Positions 25,280 to 34,256 of a DNA stretch of 48,028 nt are shown here, piece by piece. Within the stretch, counting starts at the first letter, position 1. Each line of letters opens with the position of its first letter. The position numbers were made by a program, and so were the translations under genes. The stretch lies in contig CAYXGZ010000025.1 of NCBI GenBank assembly GCA_964464755.1, positions 1-48,028 on the forward strand. Direction: 5' to 3'. A model generated the notes under the pieces. The model made no database searches, was not told where the DNA came from, and saw only the letters and a program-made list of their open reading frames with translations. Source of the DNA: CAYXGZ01 sp964464755. GTDB taxonomy: Bacteria; Planctomycetota; MHYJ01; JACPRB01.

Positions 25280-28200
25280 TCGCGCGGCGACGCCGGGCTG
25301 GTAGTCGAGGTACTCCGTGCCGCCGGAGTAGTAGAACGTGACGTCGTCGAAGACCGGCGTGGAGAGCAGGACCGTGCCGGGGCGGGCGCCGGCGACGTGG
25401 AAGCGGACGCGGTAGCGGAAGGAGCCGTCGGCCGCGAGGTCGACGGGCTGGCCCTCGGAGGTCTCGATCGTCGAGAAGGCGTCGTCCGCGAATCCGTCGA
25501 CGTCGTTGAGCGGGTACTGGAGTCCTCCCGTCTCGAGCTGGAGGCGGCAGGCCGGCGCGGGTTGCGGCAGGAGCCTCGGGGCGTCCGCGTCCGCGTAGTC
25601 GACGAAGCAGGTCTCGATCGAGCTGCCGGAGGGGCCCTCGGCGGGGCGCCAGCTCTCGGGGTACCAGGTCCAGGACACGCCGAGCATCCGGACGGGCTCC
25701 GCCGCGGGCGCGGCGACGGCGGGGATCGCGAGGTCCTCGTCGGGCTCGGAAGCCCGGGAGCCGAGGCGGGCCGCGGCGGGCGGCGCCAGGTGGCGGCCGG
25801 CGTGGCCGAAGAGCCGGAGCACGGGCGAGGTCCACGTGGCCTCCTCGCCGGAGGCGGGGACGTAGTAGCGGCCCTGGCGGTACTTCTCGCGCGGGCCCTT
25901 CTGGGTGAGGCTGTCGATCTCGCGGGCCCCGATCCGGGTCCAGACGTAGAGCTCGTCGTAGGTCCCGTCGGAGGAGAAGTTGCGCGGGAAGGACTCGAAG
26001 CCGTGCGTGGAAACCTCGCCGAGCCGCAGGGTGTTCTCGATGATGCGGTCCGTGGCCTCCTCGGGTTCGCCGAAGGACCAGCGGCCGTCGTCGGGATGGT
26101 CGTGGTCGATGAAGGACTGCACCGCGAAGCTGGGTCGGCGGGTCTTTTCGTAGGTGGCGCCGCTCACCGGGGCGTAGCCCGCGGGGGTCACCTCGCGGGT
26201 GCCGTTCACGACCCGCCCGTTGACGAGGATCTTCATCGAGGGCTGGCCGGATTCGAGGAGGGACCAGGCCATGGTGACGTGGCTCCATCGGTTCGCGCGC
26301 AGGCCGTCCCGGTCCATCGGGCGGTCCCCCTGCACGGCGGAGTTGAGGACGGGGGTTCCGCAGTACCGCTCCATCTCGGCGACCTGCGGGGCCACGCCGG
26401 GCACCACCCCCGGCGGAAGGGGCGACCACTCCGCGTCCCAGCCCGTGCCGTCGAAGGTGCTCCAGGCCACGTTGAACAGCAGGGAGGCGGGCGACACGGA
26501 GGTGAGGCCCTCGGTGTTCAGTCCGCCGCCGGAGACGGGCAGGTGCGCGAACCCGGGTCCCCAGGCCCCCCGGTACTCGAGGGTCCGGATCTCGCCCGAG
26601 GCCAGGTGCGCGGGCAGGAAGGTGAGCGTGAACGGGAGCGGGTTCCGATGGTAGAAGTTCGCGCGGTGGTACTTCGCCGCGGTCGCGATCGTGCGGATCT
26701 TCCCGCTGACGGCCGGATCGAAGTTGGGCTTGAACCAGAAGCTCACGGCCCCCTTGGTCGTGCTGAAGGAGGCGTCCTCGTCGATCCAGTACGCGAGGCC
26801 CGAATGGCGCTCGGAGTAGAAGCCGTCGACGCGGAGGTCGGAGGGGGGGGTCGGCTTCAGCTCCGGCTGCGCCTCCTCCGTGGGCGACCCGGAGGCGGGC
26901 TGGCGGTAGGACCTCAGGAGGCGGAAGCGCGTCCCGTCGGTGGGATCGTAGGGGCTCAGGAGCATCGACCCCTTCGGGCCGGTCCGCTCCTCGCCGGGGT
27001 CCGGGAAGTTGGAGGCCTTCTCGACGTAGGGGTTCGGGATCGGCACGTCGATGACCCGGTTCGCGCAGGTCGCCGGATCGTAGACGACGCGGCGGATCGT
27101 CTTGGTCGAGTCGCCGGTGATGCGGAGGCCGCCCGCGTTGTCGCGGAAGATGTCCAGCTTGGCATCCTGGTAGCGTGAGGACTCGTTCCAGGACAGGCGG
27201 TCGTCGTACCGGAAATGGGCGACCATCGACGGCGCGACGAGGCCCGCGCGGCCGTCCGCGGTGTCGAGGGGCCCGTCGGCCGCCAGGGTCTGGGCGAGGG
27301 TGTTCGGGACGTGAAGTTCCCCGGTGCCCCCCGCGGTCGGGAGGGCGAGGTACCCGGACGCCTCGTAGCCCCAGCCGCTGGTCCGCGTGGCGTTCGGCGA
27401 CTCGTAACCGGCGTACCCGTCGATCGACGCGTCGAGAACCTGGCGGAATCCGCCGAAGTGCTCGCCGTACACCAACGGCCCGTTGTCGGGCTCCGGTCCC
27501 GGTTCGACCAGGCGCCCGTTGTTCGTGGACTGGGGGACCCGGGCGCGGGCGGAGAGCCCGCCGTAGAAATGCCGCTGGCTCGTCTCGCGGTACAGGTCGT
27601 GGACCTTGACCGTGGCGGAGAGCGCGCCTTCCACGACCACCCGGAGGCCCGAGGCATCCCCGGGCGCGAGCACGCGGCCGATGGACCGCACGCGGAAGAG
27701 GCCGGTGGGCAGGAAGCAGAACTCGGTCGAGTTCACCACGAGGTCGGTCTTGTCCACCTTGAGGTGGAGGTTGTGGTCGGGGTTCAGCTCGTTGGCGTGG
27801 AAGTTCGGATTGAAGTTCGCCTTCAGGACGTCGGCCATGGCCTGCGCGGCCTGGCGGCGCGACGGGCCCTCGGGGAAGCGCGGGTCGTCGAGCTGGCCCT
27901 GGGCGGCCAGGTGATCGCAGAAGGCGTGGAACTGGGTCCAGTTCCGGAACGGACCCCCGAAGGCCAGATCGGCGTAGGCTCCCCGCCGTTCGCGGCAGCG
28001 GATCAGCTCGCCGGCGATGTAGCGCGCGGAGGGGCCCGAGACGGTGCCCTCGCCGCCTTCGAGGGCCGGGGTGATCCAGAGCTGGCCGAGGGCGTCGTCG
28101 TCTCCGACCGGCAGGGTGCGGACCTCGGTCGATTCGGTCGTCGCCCCGGCGGTGTCCTCCCAGGACTTGTGCTCTTCGATGCGCGTGGGCTGCAGCCAGG

Positions 28201-29473
28201 GGGAGTCGGCGTACGTGTGGCCGCGGTATTCCCAGGAATGCCCGGACTTGATCGAGAGCGTCGTGTTCGGGACGACCCAACGCCGTCCGACGTACTCGAT
28301 GTCGGGTCCGCCCGGGTGGAGCGGGGCGCCCGTGCGCGACTCCATGAGGAAGACGCCGCGCAGCCCCTCGAGCAGGGCCATGAGCACGGGCTCGGGGGCC
28401 GTGTTGACGTTGACCGGGGCCCGGTGCACGACTTCGACGTAGGTCGGCACCAGCTCGTCCTGTCCGTACACCATCGCCGTCGCGCCCGGGTCCTTCTGCG
28501 TGGCCGCGTCGGGCATCCACAGGAGCTGCAGTCCCTGGGACCGGTCCGCCGAGCGATGGTCCCGGCCCGGGCCCCGGCGATACCCGCCGGACTCCTGCGA
28601 CCCGCGGCCGTAATCGACCGGGTAGGAGTGCACGGACTTGGCGCTGAACGGCACCGGGTTCACGACGTTCTTGTCCACCCAGGCCTGCACGGTCAGGAAC
28701 GGCTCGAGCCGGTCCACATGCTCGCCGCGCACGCGGCCCGTGCGGACGAGGATCGAGCGCAGGTCCTCCCAGCTCGCGTAGCCGCGCGCCGGACGATTGT
28801 CGATCACCAGGTCGCCGAGGCGGCCCACCTGCACCGCCGAGTGGCGGCCGAGCGCGTTCAGGATGCGGCGCAGGTTCTGGGAGACCGACGAGCGGTTCCC
28901 GCCCGCCTGGCGCACGCCGTCGTTGACGTGCAGGCAGGCCGACAGGTCCCGCACCTCGAGCGAGTAGACGCTGCCGTCGGCGAGGTGCCCGCCCTGCCTC
29001 ATCCGGCCGCTCACGCCGACGACCTGGGTGCCGCCGTCGCGGGTGCGGATCCGGATCTGCTCGACCGGGCGGCCGACCGCGCCCAGGGCGAAGGAGGGCC
29101 GCTTGGCCGTCTCGAGCGGCGACAGCCGCAGCTCGGGCCGCGTGCCGTCCACGTCGTCGCCGAAGTAGCGCCAGCGCGCCTCGGGGTCGAAGGAGTCGCG
29201 CAGCACCTGGCCGCCCGAGAGGCGGGAGACGGCGTCCTCGAGCCCGGCGCGCGCGAGCAGCCGCGCCTCGATCGTGCGGAGGTGATTCGAGGCCGTGCGG
29301 CGCTCGACGCCGTTGAGGAGGGTGAACGTGACGCCGAGGACGGAGAGCACCGCCAACACCGAGAGCACGACGAGGAGCACCATGCCCCGGCGCTTCGGCC
29401 CGCGCGTCCACCAGACCACCACCGGCACCCTCCCAAGGCCAACCACGGCCCTGCGGGATCCTTCGGAAGCCAC
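25277..29473 (-). CDS. Giant GspK-type pseudopilin with LamG-like domain
   Basis: A 1398-aa protein. RRG^MVLLVVLSVLAVLSVLGVTF (residues about 27-50) is a prepilin-type N-terminus with a peptidase site. The T2SS GspK helix-hairpin-helix signatures follow: ALGRHSAVQVGRLGDLVIDN, FLTVQAWVDKNVVNP and PVNVNTAPEPVLMALLEGL. Ordinary GspK proteins are about 300-350 aa. Here the C-terminal half adds a LamG/concanavalin-like module (KGAVSFWFKPNFDP; RWSHVTMAWSLLESG; MKILVNGRVVNGT; YDELYVWTRIG) and a final beta-rich domain. It probably tips a type II-like pseudopilus and binds substrate. The GTG start is uncertain; TAGAGT at 29483-29478 ends only 5 nt upstream. Other pseudopilin genes are not in the window. 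Confidence 0.82.
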   Translation of the reverse strand: MASEGSRRAVVGLGRVPVVVWWTRGPKRRGMVLLVVLSVLAVLSVLGVTFTLLNGVERRTASNHLRTIEARLLARAGLEDAVSRLSGGQVLRDSFDPEARWRYFGDDVDGTRPELRLSPLETAKRPSFALGAVGRPVEQIRIRTRDGGTQVVGVSGRMRQGGHLADGSVYSLEVRDLSACLHVNDGVRQAGGNRSSVSQNLRRILNALGRHSAVQVGRLGDLVIDNRPARGYASWEDLRSILVRTGRVRGEHVDRLEPFLTVQAWVDKNVVNPVPFSAKSVHSYPVDYGRGSQESGGYRRGPGRDHRSADRSQGLQLLWMPDAATQKDPGATAMVYGQDELVPTYVEVVHRAPVNVNTAPEPVLMALLEGLRGVFLMESRTGAPLHPGGPDIEYVGRRWVVPNTTLSIKSGHSWEYRGHTYADSPWLQPTRIEEHKSWEDTAGATTESTEVRTLPVGDDDALGQLWITPALEGGEGTVSGPSARYIAGELIRCRERRGAYADLAFGGPFRNWTQFHAFCDHLAAQGQLDDPRFPEGPSRRQAAQAMADVLKANFNPNFHANELNPDHNLHLKVDKTDLVVNSTEFCFLPTGLFRVRSIGRVLAPGDASGLRVVVEGALSATVKVHDLYRETSQRHFYGGLSARARVPQSTNNGRLVEPGPEPDNGPLVYGEHFGGFRQVLDASIDGYAGYESPNATRTSGWGYEASGYLALPTAGGTGELHVPNTLAQTLAADGPLDTADGRAGLVAPSMVAHFRYDDRLSWNESSRYQDAKLDIFRDNAGGLRITGDSTKTIRRVVYDPATCANRVIDVPIPNPYVEKASNFPDPGEERTGPKGSMLLSPYDPTDGTRFRLLRSYRQPASGSPTEEAQPELKPTPPSDLRVDGFYSERHSGLAYWIDEDASFSTTKGAVSFWFKPNFDPAVSGKIRTIATAAKYHRANFYHRNPLPFTLTFLPAHLASGEIRTLEYRGAWGPGFAHLPVSGGGLNTEGLTSVSPASLLFNVAWSTFDGTGWDAEWSPLPPGVVPGVAPQVAEMERYCGTPVLNSAVQGDRPMDRDGLRANRWSHVTMAWSLLESGQPSMKILVNGRVVNGTREVTPAGYAPVSGATYEKTRRPSFAVQSFIDHDHPDDGRWSFGEPEEATDRIIENTLRLGEVSTHGFESFPRNFSSDGTYDELYVWTRIGAREIDSLTQKGPREKYRQGRYYVPASGEEATWTSPVLRLFGHAGRHLAPPAAARLGSRASEPDEDLAIPAVAAPAAEPVRMLGVSWTWYPESWRPAEGPSGSSIETCFVDYADADAPRLLPQPAPACRLQLETGGLQYPLNDVDGFADDAFSTIETSEGQPVDLAADGSFRYRVRFHVAGARPGTVLLSTPVFDDVTFYYSGGTEYLDYQPGVAAR

Positions 29474-29552
29474 CCCTACTCTATTCCATCATCCATGGGC
29501 TGTACGGATGAAAATTCCCGATCTCTTCCCCTTTCCAGAAAATAAATGCCGT

Positions 29553-29558
29553 TATAAT
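29553..29558 (+). promoter_or_regulatory. -10 box TATAAT, leaderless
   Basis: A perfect consensus TATAAT ends exactly 7 nt before ATG 29565. The 91-nt divergent intergenic region is unusually AT-rich for this genome. Confidence 0.75.
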
Positions 29559-29564
29559 CCCCCC

Positions 29565-31094
29565 ATGAAGACACCCCGGGGAGTGCTGGTGGCCGCCATC
29601 GCTATGCCGTTGGCCGCCTTGGGGATATCTCTGGCCGTCTTCCAGCACCGGAAGGCCTCCCTCGAGGCCACCCCGACCCCCAAGCCGATCGACGTGCGGC
29701 AAAAAGCAATCGAGACCATTGACGCCGCCTCCCACCTCCCCGCCGAGGCCCGGCTCGCGGCGATCGGCGCCGCGGAGAAGCTCAACGGCGGGCCCTTCGT
29801 CGAGTCGATCCTGGCCCGCGCCCGCCTCCACCGCGCCGCCGGCCGCGCCGCCGCGGAGCACGACGAAGTCGCCCGCGCCGAGAAGCTCGAGCCCGCGCAT
29901 CCCGACGTGCAGATCGCCCGCCTCGGGCTCGAGTCGATCGCGTGGGCCGCGCGCTCGCTGCCCGTGCCGCGCCTCATCGCGTCGTCGACGTCGTTCGCCC
30001 GCCCCGTGACCAACCCCCCGTCGAAGGCCCCGCCGATCGACGCGACCGGCTGGACCGCCCGCCCCGCCGCCCTGGCCGCCCTGCTCCTCCGCGCGACGTC
30101 GGACCAGGACCCGGGCCCGGCCCTCGGCCCCGCCAGCCGCGAGGGGATGGACGACCGCCTCCAGGGCGCGCTCGGCGTCCAGGCGCTGCGCGCCGGGCAC
30201 CACGACGCGGCCATCGCCTGGCTCCGCGGGGCCGTGGCCGCGGATCCGAAGCGCCCCGAGCCGCGCCGCGCCCTCGCCCTCGCGCTGCTCCTCCGGGGCG
30301 ACTGGCCCGCCGCCCTCGAGGCCTGCCGCGAATGGATCGCGCTCGCGCCGACCGACGCCGACGCCCCGGCCTGGGAGGCCGTCGCCCACCAGGCCCTCGG
30401 CGACCGCGCGAAGGCCCGCGCCTCGCTCGAGGCCTCCGCCAAGCTCGGCCCCGCGCACCGTCTCGCCGCCGCCTGGGGCGCCTTCCACGCGGGCGACCAC
30501 GCAGCCGCGCGCGCCGCCGCCGAGGCCCTCGTCCCGGCGGAGCCCGACGCGCGACTGCTCCGCGGCGTCCTCCGCCTCGAGGCGCCCGACGCCGCCGGCG
30601 CGCTGGCCGACGCCGAGGCGATGCTCGCCGACCGCAAGGACGATTACGACGCCCTCTGCCTGAAGGCGGACGCGCTCGTCGCGATGAACCGGGACGAGGA
30701 AGCCCTCGCGGCCTGGGCCGCGGCCGAGGCCCTCGCCCCGGGCCGGCCCCAGGCCCGCCTCGCGCGCGCCGACGTCCTGCGCCGCCTCAAGCGCTACGGC
30801 GAGGCGCTCGCCGACCTGGCCGAGCTCCCCGAGCTGTCCGACGCGCTCTGGCGCCGCACGCTTCTCCTGCTCGACAAGGGCGACGTCGACGAGGCCTACC
30901 AGGCCGCGAGGACCGGGCTCGACCGCTACCCCGGCGACCCGCTCCAGCGCATCGGAATGGCCCGCGTCCTGCACGTCCGCGGCGACCACTACGGCGAGCT
31001 CACCGCGCTCAAGCAGGCCCTCTCGCTGGACCCCAACCACGCGGAGGCGAAGCGACTGGCGGAGGAGTGCCGGAAGGAACTCGAGCCGAGGTGA
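29565..31094 (+). CDS. Membrane-anchored TPR protein
   Basis: A 509-aa protein with an N-terminal transmembrane or signal-anchor segment (GVLVAAIAMPLAALGISLAVF). Tetratricopeptide-type helical pairs extend to the C-terminus, for example DAAIAWLRGAVAADPKRPEPRRALA, DALCLKADALVAMNRDEEALAAW and GELTALKQALSLDPNHAEAKRL. TPR arrays mediate protein contacts; it is divergent from the GspK-like gene and could belong to the same secretion machinery (inference from position only). The start is fixed by TATAAT 7 nt upstream. It ends 1 nt before the convergent M50 protease gene. Confidence 0.85.
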   Translation: MKTPRGVLVAAIAMPLAALGISLAVFQHRKASLEATPTPKPIDVRQKAIETIDAASHLPAEARLAAIGAAEKLNGGPFVESILARARLHRAAGRAAAEHDEVARAEKLEPAHPDVQIARLGLESIAWAARSLPVPRLIASSTSFARPVTNPPSKAPPIDATGWTARPAALAALLLRATSDQDPGPALGPASREGMDDRLQGALGVQALRAGHHDAAIAWLRGAVAADPKRPEPRRALALALLLRGDWPAALEACREWIALAPTDADAPAWEAVAHQALGDRAKARASLEASAKLGPAHRLAAAWGAFHAGDHAAARAAAEALVPAEPDARLLRGVLRLEAPDAAGALADAEAMLADRKDDYDALCLKADALVAMNRDEEALAAWAAAEALAPGRPQARLARADVLRRLKRYGEALADLAELPELSDALWRRTLLLLDKGDVDEAYQAARTGLDRYPGDPLQRIGMARVLHVRGDHYGELTALKQALSLDPNHAEAKRLAEECRKELEPR

Positions 31095-31095
31095 A

Positions 31096-31779
31096 TCAGC
31101 CCCGCGCGAACCAGGACGTGAAGATCGCCAGCTGCAGCGCCTCCTGGAAGTCCGCGCGGTCCACGCCGCCGAGCACGCCCGCCTTCAGGCTCGTCACCCA
31201 GAGCCACCCGCTCAGCGCGGGCACGTTGAAGAGCAGCACGAAGACCCCGACCATCGCGTAGGGCGCGACCCGCCAGGCCCGCTTCAGCGCCTCCCCCTCC
31301 ATCCACGACGTCGCCACGCCGTAGCCGTCCAGCGGCGGGATCGGCGCGAGGTTGATCAGGCACGACATCACGTTGAGCACGATCACGAACGCGAGCGCCA
31401 GCCGCAGCGGCTCCCAGCCGCCGCCCGCGGCGACCATCCCGAGGTAGGCCGCCAGCAGCGCGAGCGTCGCGAGGACCGTCCCCCCGGGTCCCGCGAGGTA
31501 GGTCAGCGCGATCCAGGGCTTGGAGCGCAGCGCCGAGCGGTCGATCTGCACCGCGGCGCCCGGCAGCGGCAGCCCGCCGTAGAGCAGCGCGACCAGCGGC
31601 AGGACCAGCGAGAGGAACGGCGACGTGAACCAGATCCGGATCGGCGAGAAGCCCCCGCGCTTCGGCACGCCCGAGTCGCCGCCGACGTAGGCCGTCACCG
31701 CGTGCCCCAGCTCGTGCACGTAGACGCACGCGAACCAGAGCAGCAGGGTCAGCAGCTTCACCTGCAGGTGCAGCGGCAT
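31096..31779 (-). CDS. M50-family (site-2-protease-like) membrane metalloprotease
   Basis: A 227-aa intramembrane protease. Zinc ligands His22 and His26 with catalytic Glu23 are in HELGH, and the third ligand Asp151 is in PIPPLDG within a hydrophobic segment. About five to six transmembrane stretches are seen (ALTYLAGPGGTVLATLALLAAYLGM; ALAFVIVLNVMSCLINLAPIPP). It lacks PDZ and CBS domains. Its ATG overlaps the stop of the transglutaminase gene (TGATG), so it is the last gene of the MoxR-DUF58-transglutaminase operon. Known relatives cleave membrane-bound regulators; the substrate here is unknown. Confidence 0.9.
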   Translation of the reverse strand: MPLHLQVKLLTLLLWFACVYVHELGHAVTAYVGGDSGVPKRGGFSPIRIWFTSPFLSLVLPLVALLYGGLPLPGAAVQIDRSALRSKPWIALTYLAGPGGTVLATLALLAAYLGMVAAGGGWEPLRLALAFVIVLNVMSCLINLAPIPPLDGYGVATSWMEGEALKRAWRVAPYAMVGVFVLLFNVPALSGWLWVTSLKAGVLGGVDRADFQEALQLAIFTSWFARG

Positions 31780-34256
31780 CAGGAGCGGCCGCCCATCTGC
31801 CGGACCGTGTCCTGCACGGCCCGGTCGGCCGCCCGGGCGTCGTCCTCGGTCGTCTCGAGCTCGTCGTACCTCGCCTTGAGGAAGAGCCGCGTCAGCTCGC
31901 GCGCGGCGGGCGGCGCGGGCCGGACCCTCTCCTCGAACGCGTCGAGCAGCTCGAGGGCCGTCATGCCGGGCGTCCTCGGGACGCCGCGGCGCCCCGCGAG
32001 CTTCAGGAAGTCGAGGTAGGACTCGACGACGCGGACCCGGGTCGCGCGGTCCCGGCGCGCCGGCCTGCCCGGCCGGGGCGGATCCTCGAGGACCCAGCGC
32101 GGGGGGCGGCCGTCCTCCCCGGTCGCCTCCTCCTCGAGCCGGGCCTGGCGCCGCTTCCAGCGCCGCCAGAGCCAGCCGCCGAGCGCGGCCAGACCGACCG
32201 TCGCGAGCAGCGCCAGGCCGACGTCCCTCGAGACGCGCCAGGTGCCCGGCGCCACGTTGTCCGCGAGCGTCGGGCTCCCGTCCTCCGCCTTGCCCCCGCC
32301 CGGCGGGCCGCCGCCCGCGGGCTCGTCCGCGGGCCGGTTGTCCGTGCTGTCGTACGTCCGGTCGAACTCGGACGGCCCCGCGGGGACCGGCGTCGGCGCC
32401 GGGGTCGCCTCCGGGGTCGCGGTCGGCCGCGGCGTGGACGCGGCCGTCGGCCGCGGGCCGCGGGTCGCGCCGGCGGTCGGCCGAGGCGTCGAGCCCGGCG
32501 TCCCCGCCGTCGTCGGCTCCGGGGTCGGCGCGACCGGATCCGTCGTCGGCGCCGCCGTGGGCACGAGCGCCAGCGGGGCGGGAGTCGGCACGGCCGTCAT
32601 GAACGCGTCGACGGGCGCGCCCGCCGGATCGTAGGGGATCCAGCCGATGCCCTCGTAGTGCACCTCGACCCAGGCGTGCGCGTCCTTGCGCCGCGCCACC
32701 CAGACCCGCTGCACCGCGTCCCACTCGCCCTTCGAGAAGCCGGTCGCGATGCGCGTCGGGAGCCCGGCCACCCGCAGCACCAGCGCCAGCGCCGAGGCGT
32801 AGTGCTGGCAGTACCCGGTCCGCGCGCGGAGGAAGGCGAGCGTCGGGTCCTGGCCCGGCGGCAGGTTCGGCTTCAGCGAGTACGCGTAGCCCGAGAGCTC
32901 CTCGACGAGCGCCCGGGCCTGCCGGTGCGCCGACGGCCCGGCCCGCTGCGCCAGCGCGACCAGCTCCTGCACCCGCGCGTCCGAGCGGATCGCCGGCGGC
33001 ACCTCGAGGTAGCGGGACTCGGGATGCCTCGCGACCGCCGCGAGCAGCTCCGACGAACTCGGGGACGGCGGCCGGCACATCGCGCGGTAGCGGAAGCGCC
33101 CCTCGTGCGTCGTCCGGCGCTCGAGGGTCCCCTCGCCATCGACGGCCACCGAGGGAAGCTCGACCCCGTCGGGCGGGTAGAGCAGGAACAGCGTCCGGCC
33201 CGCGAGCGGCGACACGAGCACGCGCAGTTCGACCGGCCGCCCCGTCGCCCGCGGCTGCTGCAGGGTGACCCAGCCGTCGCGCAGCCCGTCGTCGCCGTCG
33301 TTCCAGGTCCGCTTCAGGCCGGGGTCCGCAATCCACTCGCGGCCGCTGTAGACCGACACCGCGCCGGCCCGCCAGTACAGCGGCGAGCCCGGGTCGCGCA
33401 CCACGTCGCCGAGCATGTCCCGCAGCTGGACGACGAGCACCACGTTCTCCGGGTGCGTCAGTCCCCCGTCGTCGGAGCGCACGTCGCCGAACCGGAGGTC
33501 GCGGTCGAACGCGACGCCCGCGATCTCGCCCTTCACGCCCGGCAGCGCGGCGTTCCAGGCCGCCACCGGGTTCGGCTGCGCGCGATCCGGGATGGCGGTC
33601 CGGGCCGACCCGGGCGGCGGCTCGACGAGGTCCGCGATCGTCGGCCCCGGGTCGCGCGTCACCGCGTGGAACGCCGCCAGGAGCAGCACGAGCAGCAGCA
33701 ACGAGACGCCCGGCCCCGCGAAGCGGATCCGCGCCTGCCCCGGCGCGTGCACCCCGCGCGCCTCCTCCTCGATCTCGCGCCGGAACAGCACGGCCGACTG
33801 GGCGGCGAAGAGCACGAGGTACGCGCCCGCGACGGCCATCGAGGGCCGGAACAGCAGCGCCGTCAGGAGCAGGAACCCGTTCAGCGCCGCGTGCATCAGG
33901 AACGAGCGCAGCGACGCGAGCAGGAAGGTGAAGAGGCAGGTCGCGCCGACCACGGCCTCCCAGCCCCTCAGCACGACGGGCATCTTCCCGAACGCCGTGG
34001 CCAGCAGCATCAGCGCGAAGGCCGCGACGAGCAGCAGCGCCCCGTTGATCTCGCGCAGCAGCCCGCGCGGGATCGTCGGGTAGCCCTCGGTCAGGCGGTC
34101 CGAGACGACCAGGCCCGCCGCCGTGAGCGCCAGGCAGATCGGCAGGCCCCAGCCCGTGCTGCCCGCGCCGAAGGTGAACGTCGCGTTCGAGACCGTCACC
34201 ACGGTCATCGCCGCCGCGAGCATCGCGGGGATCCGGTGGACGAGCGCGTCCTTCAT
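31779..34256 (-). CDS. Membrane transglutaminase-like protein with DUF4129
   Basis: An 825-aa protein. The N-terminus has about six or seven transmembrane helices (DUF3488/TgpA-type). A periplasmic transglutaminase core follows, with the Cys in TGYCQHYASALAL (about 481), His in DAHAWVEVHY (about 527) and Asp in WIPYDPAG (about 539). Next is a long Thr/Pro/Ala-rich linker (about 555-640), a transmembrane helix (VGLALLATVGLAALGGWLW) and a cytoplasmic DUF4129 tail (YLDFLKLAGRRGVPRTPGMTALE). TgpA-like proteins work with MoxR and DUF58 partners, which are encoded directly upstream with overlapping codons. The reaction on physiological substrates is unsettled in the family. Confidence 0.92.
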   Translation of the reverse strand: MKDALVHRIPAMLAAAMTVVTVSNATFTFGAGSTGWGLPICLALTAAGLVVSDRLTEGYPTIPRGLLREINGALLLVAAFALMLLATAFGKMPVVLRGWEAVVGATCLFTFLLASLRSFLMHAALNGFLLLTALLFRPSMAVAGAYLVLFAAQSAVLFRREIEEEARGVHAPGQARIRFAGPGVSLLLLVLLLAAFHAVTRDPGPTIADLVEPPPGSARTAIPDRAQPNPVAAWNAALPGVKGEIAGVAFDRDLRFGDVRSDDGGLTHPENVVLVVQLRDMLGDVVRDPGSPLYWRAGAVSVYSGREWIADPGLKRTWNDGDDGLRDGWVTLQQPRATGRPVELRVLVSPLAGRTLFLLYPPDGVELPSVAVDGEGTLERRTTHEGRFRYRAMCRPPSPSSSELLAAVARHPESRYLEVPPAIRSDARVQELVALAQRAGPSAHRQARALVEELSGYAYSLKPNLPPGQDPTLAFLRARTGYCQHYASALALVLRVAGLPTRIATGFSKGEWDAVQRVWVARRKDAHAWVEVHYEGIGWIPYDPAGAPVDAFMTAVPTPAPLALVPTAAPTTDPVAPTPEPTTAGTPGSTPRPTAGATRGPRPTAASTPRPTATPEATPAPTPVPAGPSEFDRTYDSTDNRPADEPAGGGPPGGGKAEDGSPTLADNVAPGTWRVSRDVGLALLATVGLAALGGWLWRRWKRRQARLEEEATGEDGRPPRWVLEDPPRPGRPARRDRATRVRVVESYLDFLKLAGRRGVPRTPGMTALELLDAFEERVRPAPPAARELTRLFLKARYDELETTEDDARAADRAVQDTVRQMGGRS

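Noticed and set aside
32365..32600. Low-complexity repeat array as a mobile or CRISPR element
   Set aside because: It encodes the Thr/Pro/Ala linker of the transglutaminase-like protein in frame.
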